DNA of 8,502 nucleotides, from positions 1 to 8,502 of the forward strand of contig JASLFY010000100.1 of NCBI GenBank assembly GCA_030150425.1, in the 5' to 3' direction. A program made the translations under genes and the position numbers. Of this stretch, positions 1 to 6,332 are shown piece by piece. Below the pieces are notes generated by a model, which was not told where the DNA came from, did no database searches, and saw nothing but the letters and a program-made list of their open reading frames with translations. Within the stretch, counting starts at the first letter, position 1. Each line of letters opens with the position of its first letter. This stretch comes from Yimella sp. (GTDB lineage Bacteria > Actinomycetota > Actinomycetes > Actinomycetales > Dermatophilaceae).

Positions 1-1026
1 CAGCTCGGTGCCGACGGTGACGACCTGCTCCGGCAGCTCCACGTGGCGCTCGGCCAGCTCGGAGATGTGGACCAGACCCTCGATGCCGTCCTCGACGCGC
101 ACGAACGCACCGAACGGAACGAGCTTGGTGACCTTACCCGGCACGACCTGACCGATCGCGTGGGTGCGGGCGAAGTGCTGCCACGGGTCTTCCTGGGTCG
201 CCTTCAGCGACAGCGAGACGCGCTCGCGGTCCATGTCGACGTCCAGCACCTCGACGGTGACTTCCTGGCCGACCTCGACAACCTCGGACGGGTGGTCGAT
301 GTGCTTCCAGGACAGCTCCGAGACGTGCACCAGACCGTCGACGCCGCCGAGGTCCACGAACGCACCGAAGTTGACGATCGAGGAGACGACACCGCTGCGG
401 ACCTGGCCCTTCTGCAACTCCTTGAGGAAGGTGGTGCGGACCTCGGACTGGGTCTGCTCCAGCCACGCACGGCGCGACAGGACCACGTTGTTGCGGTTCT
501 TGTCGAGCTCGATGATCTTGGCCTCGACCTCCTTGCCGACGTACGGCTGCAGGTCGCGGACACGACGCATCTCGACCAGCGACGCGGGCAGGAAGCCGCG
601 CAGGCCGATGTCGAGGATGAGGCCGCCCTTGACGACCTCGATGACGGTACCGGTGACGACGCCGTCCTCTTCCTTGACCTTCTCGATGGTGCCCCAGGCG
701 CGCTCGTACTGCGCACGCTTCTTGGACAGGATCAGGCGGCCTTCCTTGTCCTCCTTCTGGAGAACCAGGGCCTCGACCTCATCACCCACGGAAACGACCT
801 CGGTCGGGTCGACGTCGTGCTTGATGGAGAGTTCGCGGGAGGGGATGACACCCTCGGTCTTGTAACCGATGTCGAGCAGGACCTCGTCACGGTCGACCTT
901 GACGATGACACCTTCGACGATGTCGCCGTCATTGAAGTGCTTGATCGTCGCGTCGATCGCGGCGAGCAGCTCCTCCTCAGAGCCGATGTCGTTGACAGCG
1001 ATCTGAGGAGCGGTAGTGGCAGTCAT
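1..1026 (-). CDS. rpsA: 30S ribosomal protein S1, N-terminal 342 residues (3' end outside window)
   Basis: Ribosomal protein S1 binds mRNA on the small subunit and helps initiate translation. The reverse complement translates without a stop from ATG at 1026 to the window edge. Four OB-fold S1 repeats are visible at about residues 36-104, 121-186, 207-275 and 292 onward, the last one cut by the edge. Repeats 3 and 4 carry the classic cores VNFGAFVDL...GLVHVSEL and VPFGAFVRV...GLVHISEL, while repeats 1 and 2 are more divergent, as is usual for S1. Actinobacterial S1 proteins have four such repeats and about 480-500 residues, so roughly 140-150 residues should lie beyond the edge. The start MTATTAPQIAVNDIG fits the family. 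AAAGG at 1038-1042 is the likely ribosome binding site, 11 nt upstream of the ATG. The gene is divergent from the methyltransferase at 1157. The identification is secure. Confidence 0.97.
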   Translation of the reverse strand, partial: MTATTAPQIAVNDIGSEEELLAAIDATIKHFNDGDIVEGVIVKVDRDEVLLDIGYKTEGVIPSRELSIKHDVDPTEVVSVGDEVEALVLQKEDKEGRLILSKKRAQYERAWGTIEKVKEEDGVVTGTVIEVVKGGLILDIGLRGFLPASLVEMRRVRDLQPYVGKEVEAKIIELDKNRNNVVLSRRAWLEQTQSEVRTTFLKELQKGQVRSGVVSSIVNFGAFVDLGGVDGLVHVSELSWKHIDHPSEVVEVGQEVTVEVLDVDMDRERVSLSLKATQEDPWQHFARTHAIGQVVPGKVTKLVPFGAFVRVEDGIEGLVHISELAERHVELPEQVVTVGTEL

Positions 1027-1105
1027 GTAGTAGGAAACCTTTGGTGGACGGTTGATAACGGACAATGGACGTTGTGAGGACCGGGACTACCGGTACGCAC
1101 GGACA

Positions 1106-1119
1106 CGCACGCGAGTGCG
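1106..1119. repeat. Small perfect inverted repeat in the rpsA/methyltransferase spacer
   Basis: CGCAC (1106-1110) and GTGCG (1115-1119) form a perfect 5-bp stem around the 4-nt loop GCGA. Read on the plus strand this is a GNRA-type tetraloop, which would sit in any leader of the methyltransferase mRNA. On the minus strand it falls near the start of the inferred rpsA leader. It has no T-run, so it does not look like a terminator. It could be a leader hairpin, a protein-binding site or chance in GC-rich DNA. Confidence 0.3.
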
Positions 1120-1126
1120 CTCGTCA

Positions 1127-1155
1127 ACCCTACCTGCTGTGCAACAAGGGAGCAA
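1127..1155 (-). promoter_or_regulatory. Candidate housekeeping sigma promoter for rpsA
   Basis: On the minus strand, TTGCTC (1150-1155) is followed by a 17-nt spacer and TAGGGT (1127-1132). This matches the actinobacterial pattern TTGNNN-17/18-TANNNT. Transcription would begin near 1120 and leave an rpsA leader of roughly 95 nt. The -35 box lies on the opposite strand of the methyltransferase ribosome binding site (1146-1152). If the promoter is real, polymerase binding here could interfere with expression of the divergent gene. The call rests only on the two hexamers and their spacing. Confidence 0.4.
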
Positions 1156-1156
1156 A

Positions 1157-1966
1157 GTGGTCGACAACACCCCCGACAGCTCCGGCCGCGCCGGAGAAAC
1201 GGTCAACGACACCGAGAGCGGGCGGGCGCAACGCGCCTACTGGGACGGCGAGGCCGACGACTATTACGCCGAGCACGGCGCCTTCCTGCGCGACGACCAA
1301 CTCGTCTGGGGGCCGGAGGGTCTGAGCGAGGACGATCTCGGGCTGCTGGGCGACGTGATCGGCCGCGACGTCCTGGAGTTCGGCGCCGGCGCCGCACAGG
1401 GTGCGCGCTGGGTCGCCGGACGTGGCGGGCGGGTCGTCGCCTCCGACATCTCGCTGGGCATGTTGCGGGTGGGCGCCCGACTCGACCGGGACACCGGTAC
1501 CGCGATCCCCGCCGTACAGGCGGACGCCCTGCGGTTGCCGTTCGCAGACGCCAGCTTCGACATCGCGTTCTCGGCCTACGGCGCGGTGCCGTTCATCGCC
1601 GACACGGCCGGCCTGATGCGGGAACTCGCGCGCGTGCTGCGACCCGGTGGCCGGTTGGTCTTCTCGACCACCCACCCGATCCGATGGAGCTTCCCCGACG
1701 TTCCGGGCGAGTCCGGCCTGGTGGCGGAGCACTCCTACTTCGACCGCTCCCCCTACGTCGAGCGCACCGGTGGTGTCGTCAGTTACGTCGAGCACCACCG
1801 CACGATCGGCGACCGGGTGCGGGAGCTGGTGGCGGCCGGTCTGACGCTCGTCGACCTGGTCGAGCCCGAGTGGCCGACGTGGAACGAGGAGATCTGGGGT
1901 GGGTGGAGTCCATTGCGCGGCAAGCGGATTCCGGGAACGGCCATCTTCATTGCGCAGCGCTCCTGA
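1157..1966 (+). CDS. Class I SAM-dependent methyltransferase, substrate unknown
   Basis: A 269-residue soluble methyltransferase of the Methyltransf_11 type, transferring a methyl group from S-adenosylmethionine to an unidentified acceptor. Motif I is VLEFGAGAA (residues 72-80). D97 in VVASDIS is the expected acidic residue that contacts the SAM ribose. QADALRLPF (121-129) is motif II-like, and LRPGGRLVFS (161-170) is the usual segment before strand 5. The C-terminal part (EPEWPTWNEEIWGGWSPLRG) is rich in Trp and probably forms the acceptor site. The GTG at 1157 is chosen because AAGGGAG (1146-1152) lies just upstream; the 4-nt spacing is short. An in-frame ATG at 1052 would start inside the rpsA leader and add 35 residues without family character. 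The gene is divergent from rpsA and convergent with the SDR gene. The family is certain; the substrate cannot be read from the sequence. Confidence 0.9.
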   Translation: MVDNTPDSSGRAGETVNDTESGRAQRAYWDGEADDYYAEHGAFLRDDQLVWGPEGLSEDDLGLLGDVIGRDVLEFGAGAAQGARWVAGRGGRVVASDISLGMLRVGARLDRDTGTAIPAVQADALRLPFADASFDIAFSAYGAVPFIADTAGLMRELARVLRPGGRLVFSTTHPIRWSFPDVPGESGLVAEHSYFDRSPYVERTGGVVSYVEHHRTIGDRVRELVAAGLTLVDLVEPEWPTWNEEIWGGWSPLRGKRIPGTAIFIAQRS

Positions 1967-1985
1967 GACGTCGTAGCGCAGCGCT
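1952..1985. repeat. Repeated GCGCAGCGCT between convergent genes; possible weak terminator
   Basis: The 10-mer GCGCAGCGCT occurs at 1952-1961, across the end of the methyltransferase gene, and again at 1976-1985, just before the SDR stop codon. The second copy lies in AGCGCAGCGCT (1975-1985), which is self-complementary around CAG. The two copies can also pair with each other. They occupy nearly all of the 22-bp gap between convergent genes, where a bidirectional terminator would be expected. No T-run follows on either strand, so this is not a canonical intrinsic terminator. Confidence 0.3.
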
Positions 1986-1988
1986 GAC

Positions 1989-2990
1989 TCAGCGAACTTT
2001 CGGCCGCTGCCCGGTCGCGATGATCTCGGCGGTGTCCTCGGCGCTCAACGGCGGGCTGCCGTCGGCGTGGCCGCGGAACCAGTCGACGGTGCGCTGCAGC
2101 GCGTCCTCGATCGGCACGATCGGCGCCCAGCCGAGCACCTCGCGCGCGAGGGAGGCGTCGGGCTGCCGGACGGTCGGGTCGTCGACCGGTCGTTCGATGT
2201 GGACGATCGGCGAGTCCGAGCCGACGAGGTCGACCACCCAGTGCGCGAGGTCGAGCATCGAGATCTCGTGCGGGTTGCCGATGTTTATCGGGCCGCTGTG
2301 GTCGCTCTCGGCCATCGCCAGGATGCCCGCGACGAGGTCGTCGACGTAGCAGATCGACCGGGTCTGGGAGCCGTCACCGGAGACGGTGACCGGTTCACCG
2401 GCCAGCGCCTGCCGGATGAAGTTCGGGATGGCGCGACCGTCGTTCGGCCGCATCCGCGGCCCGAAGGTGTTGAAGATCCGGACGATGCCGGTGTCGACGC
2501 CGTACGACTGGCGGTAGGCCAGCGTCAGCGCCTCACCGAAGCGCTTCGCCTCGTCGTACACACCGCGCGGGCCGACCGGGTTCACGTGGCCCCAGTACGA
2601 CTCGGGCTGCGGGTGGACCTGCGGATCGCCGTAGACCTCGGAGGTGGAGGCGATGACGAACCTGGCCTCCTTGGTGCGCGCCAGTTCGAGCGCGTTGAGG
2701 GTGCCCTGCGAGCCGACCCGCAACGTCTCGACCGGCATCCGCAGGTAGTCGACCGGCGACGCTGGGCTGGCGAAGTGCAGCACCAGGTCGACCGGACCGG
2801 CGACCTGCACTCCGTCCGTGACGTCCGTCTCGACCAGGCTGAATCGGCCGCTGTCGTGCAGGTGCGCGACGTTGTCCGGCGAGCCGGTGCAGAAGTTGTC
2901 CAGTGCGACCACGGTGTGGCCACGCCGGATCAACGTCTCGCAGAGGTGAGAACCCAGGAACCCGGCGCCGCCGGTGACCACTGCCCGCAT
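1989..2990 (-). CDS. UDP-glucuronic acid decarboxylase-like extended SDR (NDP-sugar epimerase/dehydratase family)
   Basis: A 333-residue cytoplasmic NAD-dependent nucleotide-sugar enzyme. The dinucleotide-binding motif GGAGFLG is at residues 7-13, and D31 of ALDNFCTG favours NAD over NADP. The catalytic elements are STSEVYGDP (115-123) and Y145/K149 in GVYDEAKR. LHFASPASP, YWGHVNPVGPR (132-142), RIFNTFGPRM (171-180) and GDGSQTRSICYVDDLV (205-220) closely match the UXS group, which converts UDP-glucuronate to UDP-xylose. Outside UXS, the same fold includes 4,6-dehydratases and 4-epimerases, and next to heptose genes the substrate might be an NDP-heptose. The ATG at 2990 is preceded by GGAGG (3002-3006), which lies within the last codons of the DUF3068 gene; only 4 nt separate that stop from this start, so the pair is probably translationally coupled. 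The last ~25 residues are a non-conserved tail. Confidence 0.88.
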   Translation of the reverse strand: MRAVVTGGAGFLGSHLCETLIRRGHTVVALDNFCTGSPDNVAHLHDSGRFSLVETDVTDGVQVAGPVDLVLHFASPASPVDYLRMPVETLRVGSQGTLNALELARTKEARFVIASTSEVYGDPQVHPQPESYWGHVNPVGPRGVYDEAKRFGEALTLAYRQSYGVDTGIVRIFNTFGPRMRPNDGRAIPNFIRQALAGEPVTVSGDGSQTRSICYVDDLVAGILAMAESDHSGPINIGNPHEISMLDLAHWVVDLVGSDSPIVHIERPVDDPTVRQPDASLAREVLGWAPIVPIEDALQRTVDWFRGHADGSPPLSAEDTAEIIATGQRPKVR

Positions 2991-2994
2991 GCGG

Positions 2995-3954
2995 TCAGTT
3001 GCCTCCGTGGCGACCCGCGGTGGTCGAGCGGGTGCTGAAGACGAGCATCACCAGGCCGACCAGAATCAGCAGCGCACCCAGCGGGAGGAGCACCCACGGA
3101 GCGATGCCGAGCGCGTTCAGCTGCTGGCCCTTGCTGGAGTACTCGTCGACGTTCTTCTTGATCGTCGCGTCGTCCATCACCGAGGTCGTGTCCATCACGG
3201 TCAGCGGCGCGTGGTTCGGGATCTGGACCGTCTGGACCTGGTGCTGCTGCATCTTCATGAAGACGCCGGTGATCGGGTCCGCCCAGATGGTGATGTCGTT
3301 GGCGTAGGTGCGGTCGGCGTTCTGGGCGGCGCTGGACTTGCCGAGGCCGAAGAGGAAGCCGGGGATCTCCATCTTGGTGAAGACCGTCTCGGGCACCTTC
3401 ACGGTGTACTTGTACGTCTCCATGCCGCGCACCTTCTCGGTGCCCTGGTAGGCCAGGTCGACCGGCTTGCCGAGCGTGGTGTCGAAGTACGGGTACGACT
3501 TGCCCTTGGTCAGGTGGAACGGAAGCTTGATGACGTACGCGCCTTGGTAGTCGGTCGGCGAACCGTCGAGGCGGGTGCCGGACCAGGCGACGGCCTTACC
3601 GGTGGAGCGGTCGAGGGCGTAGCGCTGCGTCGTCGCCGAGATCGGCGGGGCTGCGATCTTGCCGTCGGGGCCCGGGTTGTCGGTGTACTGCCACTGGTTG
3701 ATGACCATCTTGTTGCCGCCGAGCTGCTTGCTGGCCTTCTGGTCGGCGACCACGGTGGCGACGGTGACGATCTTGCCCTCGACGAACTTCAGCGTGGTCG
3801 CGTCGAGGAACTTGGCGTGGTCGTCGACGAGCGTCTGACTGGTGTTCTGGTCCTTCGGGATCACCGCGAGTCGCGGGTACGCGTAGAACTTCAGCAGCAG
3901 CGCGAGCGTCACGAAGAACGCTCCGAAGCCGATCACGATGGCGGACTTCCGCAC
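2995..3954 (-). CDS. DUF3068 / PorA-family membrane-anchored protein
   Basis: A 319-residue envelope protein with one membrane helix at each end. The N-terminal helix spans about residues 4-22 (IVIGFGAFFVTLALLLKFY) and the C-terminal one about 285-306 (APWVLLPLGALLILVGLVM). Between them is a ~260-residue polar domain, presumably outside the membrane, with features I recognise from DUF3068: YALDRSTGKAV, DYQGAYVIKLPF, FDTTLGKPVDLAYQG and WADPITGVFMKM. Pfam calls the family PorA after corynebacterial proteins, but most members lack proven channel function and no porin activity should be assumed. The GTG at 3954 is chosen because GGGAGG lies just upstream in the minus-strand sequence GGGAGGCCACTGTG; the open frame reaches back to 4020 but the extra 22 residues look non-coding. 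The gene sits between gmhB and the SDR gene, with 97 bp upstream and tight coupling downstream. Confidence 0.85.
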   Translation of the reverse strand: MRKSAIVIGFGAFFVTLALLLKFYAYPRLAVIPKDQNTSQTLVDDHAKFLDATTLKFVEGKIVTVATVVADQKASKQLGGNKMVINQWQYTDNPGPDGKIAAPPISATTQRYALDRSTGKAVAWSGTRLDGSPTDYQGAYVIKLPFHLTKGKSYPYFDTTLGKPVDLAYQGTEKVRGMETYKYTVKVPETVFTKMEIPGFLFGLGKSSAAQNADRTYANDITIWADPITGVFMKMQQHQVQTVQIPNHAPLTVMDTTSVMDDATIKKNVDEYSSKGQQLNALGIAPWVLLPLGALLILVGLVMLVFSTRSTTAGRHGGN

Positions 3955-4051
3955 AGTGGCCTCCCGGGGGGACGAGCAAGGTCTACCGGAGAGTAGCAGC
4001 AATGGTGCGACCTGGGTCACATGTGCCAGTGGGCGATTCGCACTCCGGACG
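3955..4051. promoter_or_regulatory. 97-bp spacer between gmhB and the DUF3068 gene, with a CACATGTG palindrome
   Basis: This is the only sizeable gap in the minus-strand block. It contains the 8-bp palindrome CACATGTG (4018-4025), flanked by TGGG and CCA arms that extend the symmetry imperfectly over about 4013-4028. The site lies about 65 bp upstream of the DUF3068 start codon, a reasonable place for an operator or promoter element. I see no convincing -35/-10 pair and no hairpin with a T-run, so the gap may contain a promoter for the DUF3068-SDR pair or may simply be transcribed through. Confidence 0.3.
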
Positions 4052-4597
4052 TCAGTCGACGGCCGCCGTCCAGCGTCCGCTCGAGTCCTTCAGCACGGCG
4101 CATCCGAGGCGCAGCGCCGGCACCAGATCGGTGTCGTTGTCGCCGATCATGAGGGTCCGTCGCGGTTCCGCCCACGGCGCCCGCGCGAGGACCCGCCGGA
4201 ACAGTCCGTCCGCCGGTTTACGGCAGTCGCAGCTGCCTGCCAGATGGGGACACACCGCGAATCCGTCGACCCGTGCGCCGTAGAGCGCGAGCAGGTCGAC
4301 CAGGCGCCGGTGCACGCGTACGAGGTCCGCGGTGGACATCAGACCCTTGCCGACGCCCTGCTGGTTGGTGACGACGACCACCGGCGTGCCGGTGCGATTG
4401 ATCGCGGCGAGTCGCCGACCGACACCCGGGATGAGATCGAGGTCCTCGGGCCGCTCGACGTAACCGGGCCGGTGCACGTTGAGGGTGCCGTCGCGGTCGA
4501 CCAGGACGAGGTCCCATCGGCCGAGCCGGTCCGGTCGCGGCAACGGGGTCTCGAGCAGCCCGGCGAGCTCCGCGTCGGACGGTCGCTCGAGGTTCAC
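4052..4597 (-). CDS. gmhB: D-glycero-D-manno-heptose 1,7-bisphosphate 7-phosphatase (HAD-IIIA)
   Basis: A 181-residue cytoplasmic HAD phosphatase that removes the 7-phosphate of heptose 1,7-bisphosphate. Motif I is LVDRDGTLN, with nucleophile D34 and acid/base D36. VVTNQQGVGKG (76-86) contains motif II. CRKPADG carries the motif III Arg/Lys, and IGDNDTDLVPA (151-161) is motif IV with D153 and D157. The structural zinc site is C116, H118, C123 and C125. Only 4 residues separate H118 from C123, against 12 in E. coli GmhB as I recall it, so the loop is of histidinol-phosphatase length. Residues 1-28 are an N-terminal extension before the first HAD strand. The GTG at 4597 follows GAGGAA and lies 8 nt beyond the gmhA stop. 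A histidinol phosphatase is the main alternative, but the position directly after gmhA and hddA argues for heptose. Confidence 0.88.
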   Translation of the reverse strand: MNLERPSDAELAGLLETPLPRPDRLGRWDLVLVDRDGTLNVHRPGYVERPEDLDLIPGVGRRLAAINRTGTPVVVVTNQQGVGKGLMSTADLVRVHRRLVDLLALYGARVDGFAVCPHLAGSCDCRKPADGLFRRVLARAPWAEPRRTLMIGDNDTDLVPALRLGCAVLKDSSGRWTAAVD

Positions 4598-4605
4598 GGT
4601 GTTCC

Positions 4606-5253
4606 TCAGTCCGCGGGACGGCAGAGGACGTCGACCGCCTCGCACCACGCGTGGGTCCACAGCATGTGGACCTCCTGGATGCGCGGGGTGGACCGGGACG
4701 GGACGACCAGCAGGTGGTCGACCCGGTCGGCGAGGCCGGCCCCACCCTCGCCGGTGAGCGCGATCGTCATCAGACCGCGTTCCCGGGCTGTCTCGAGCGC
4801 GGCGACGACGTTCGGGCTGGTCCCGCTGGTGCTCATCGCCAGCAGCACGTCCCCGGCCCGCCCGTGGGCGGCGACGCCGCGGCTGAACACCTTGTCGTAG
4901 CCGTAGTCGTTGCCGATCGCGGTGATCGAGGACAGCGACTCGGCCAGGTTGACGGCCGGCAACGGTTCACGGTCGTGGATGCACTTGCCGATGAACTCCG
5001 CAGCGACGTGACTGGCGATCGCCGCCGAACCGCCGTTGCCAGCGACCAGCAGGGTGCGTCCCGCCACGAGAGCGCCGATCAGCGACTCCCCCGCGGCGCG
5101 TACGGCGGCGGTCAGGTCGGGCGCGGTCAGCCGCTGCGCGAGGTCCGCCCAGTCGGCGATCCCGCCGCTCAACTGCTCCTGCACCACGCGCGCCGCGGTC
5201 ACCGGGTCGCTGGCGTGCAGCACGTGGTCGTAGCCCGGGCCGTAACCGGTCAT
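4606..5253 (-). CDS. gmhA: Sedoheptulose 7-phosphate isomerase (SIS domain)
   Basis: A 215-residue cytoplasmic SIS-fold enzyme that converts sedoheptulose 7-phosphate to D-glycero-D-manno-heptose 7-phosphate, the first committed heptose step. AGNGGSAA (71-78) and STSGTSPNV (141-149) form the sugar-phosphate site. H82 and E86 in SHVAAEF, with Q193 and H201 in RIQEVHMLWTH, have the same spacing as the four zinc ligands of E. coli GmhA (H61, E65, Q172, H180, from memory), so all active-site residues appear present. NDYGYDKVFSR (115-125) is also typical of the family. The first ~35 residues form an N-terminal extension relative to the E. coli enzyme. ATG 5253 is preferred because it overlaps the hddA stop as ATGA and has GAGGA upstream; ATG 5271, in frame, would add 6 residues. 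Confidence 0.93.
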   Translation of the reverse strand: MTGYGPGYDHVLHASDPVTAARVVQEQLSGGIADWADLAQRLTAPDLTAAVRAAGESLIGALVAGRTLLVAGNGGSAAIASHVAAEFIGKCIHDREPLPAVNLAESLSSITAIGNDYGYDKVFSRGVAAHGRAGDVLLAMSTSGTSPNVVAALETARERGLMTIALTGEGGAGLADRVDHLLVVPSRSTPRIQEVHMLWTHAWCEAVDVLCRPAD

Positions 5254-6329
5254 CGGTTCTGTCCTCGCCATGTGGTGACGCCTTCCTTGCTGAAGGTCAC
5301 CTCGGAGACCTGCAGGCCCATGTCGATCAGCCGTTGCGCGACGAGGTGACGTCGCTCGAACTCGCAGACGAACACCATGTGGCCGCCGCCGCCGGCGCCC
5401 GTGACCTTGCCACCCAACGCACCGGCCTTCGTCGCTTCCTCGACCGCTTCGTCGATCAGCGGCGTCGTGATGCGCGAGGACATCTTCTGCTTCTCCCGCC
5501 AGGCCTCGCCCAGCAGCCGGCCGACCGTGTCGACCTCGCCGCGAACCAGCGCGATCTTCATCGCGGCGGCCAGTTCCTTCTGCGCGCGCAGGCCGGACAG
5601 GGCGTCGGCGTTGCCGGTCTCGTACCGGCTGCGCTGGTCCTCGATGATGTGGTCGGACACGCGGGTGGCGCCGGTGAACGCCAGCAGCATGTTGTGTTCC
5701 AGTTCGTGCACCGTGGCCGGCAGGATCCGCAACGGGTTGACGACCGTCTGGTCCGCGCCGAACTCGATGAAGTTGAAGCCGCCGAACGCTGCGGCGTACT
5801 GGTCCTGCGAGCCACCCGGGATCCCGAGGTCCTCGCGCTCCAGGGCGTACGCGAGCTCTGCGGTCTCGTACGGCGTCAGGTCGACGTTGCAGTGCTGCGC
5901 GACGAGTCCGATCACCGACACCATGACCGCGCTGGACGATCCGAGGCCGGACCCGGGCGGCGCCTGGGTGTGCAGGAAGAGGTCGAAACCGCCGGACGGT
6001 CGGGCGCCGGCGAAGTCGGTCAGTCGGGCGATCGCCGCCTTGGGCAGGTCGAGCACGCCGTTGAACTCGACGGGTCCGTCGATGTCGAAGCCGATGGACC
6101 GGCCGAAGTCCAGCGACTGGACGGTGACACGACCGTCGACCCGGGGGCGCAGCGTGGAGAACGCGAACGCCGAGATCGTGCTGGACAGCACGCAGCCGCC
6201 CTCGCGCTCCGGGAACGGTGCGACGTCGGTGCCGCCGCCGGCGAACGAGATGCGCAGCGGTGCCCGTGCACGCAACACCGGGCGGTGTGGGTCGATCACC
6301 GACGGGTCCGTCGGCTGCGGCCGATCCAT
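5250..6329 (-). CDS. hddA: D-glycero-alpha-D-manno-heptose 7-phosphate kinase (GHMP kinase)
   Basis: A 359-residue cytoplasmic ATP-dependent kinase that phosphorylates C1 of heptose 7-phosphate to give the 1-alpha,7-bisphosphate used in the GDP-heptose pathway. GHMP motif 1 is RAPLRISFAGGGTD (22-35), motif 2 is the ATP-binding loop PPGSGLGSSSA (124-134), and motif 3 is KVTGAGGGGHMVF (308-320). LEREDLGIPGGSQDQYAAAFGG (163-184, given in part: GIPGGSQDQYAAAFGG) is the HddA-type substrate segment, and the length fits the family. ATG 6329 is annotated; the codon just upstream is GTG (6332) and lies 9 nt from GGAGG (6342-6346), so translation might begin there and add one residue. It is the first gene of the minus-strand block, divergent from the acyltransferase and overlapping gmhA by 4 nt. 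Other GHMP kinases for fucose or mannose derivatives are similar, but the gmhA-gmhB neighbours support heptose. Confidence 0.92.
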   Translation of the reverse strand: MDRPQPTDPSVIDPHRPVLRARAPLRISFAGGGTDVAPFPEREGGCVLSSTISAFAFSTLRPRVDGRVTVQSLDFGRSIGFDIDGPVEFNGVLDLPKAAIARLTDFAGARPSGGFDLFLHTQAPPGSGLGSSSAVMVSVIGLVAQHCNVDLTPYETAELAYALEREDLGIPGGSQDQYAAAFGGFNFIEFGADQTVVNPLRILPATVHELEHNMLLAFTGATRVSDHIIEDQRSRYETGNADALSGLRAQKELAAAMKIALVRGEVDTVGRLLGEAWREKQKMSSRITTPLIDEAVEEATKAGALGGKVTGAGGGGHMVFVCEFERRHLVAQRLIDMGLQVSEVTFSKEGVTTWRGQNR

Positions 6330-6332
6330 CAC

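Noticed and set aside
43..1077. Long plus-strand open frame opposite rpsA
   Set aside because: It is the exact antisense of a clear S1 protein; its Asp/Leu/Val-rich product has no recognisable domain.
1122..1127. TTGACG on the minus strand as an rpsA -35 box
   Set aside because: It is close to consensus, but no TANNNT-like -10 box lies 16-19 nt downstream.
2067..3996. Plus-strand open frames opposite the SDR and DUF3068 genes
   Set aside because: They lack domains and ribosome binding sites, and the minus-strand frames contain unmistakable family motifs.
4598..4660. Upstream ATG at 4660 for gmhB
   Set aside because: It would overlap the end of gmhA by about 50 bp and add 21 residues without HAD character; GTG 4597 has GAGGAA at a suitable distance.
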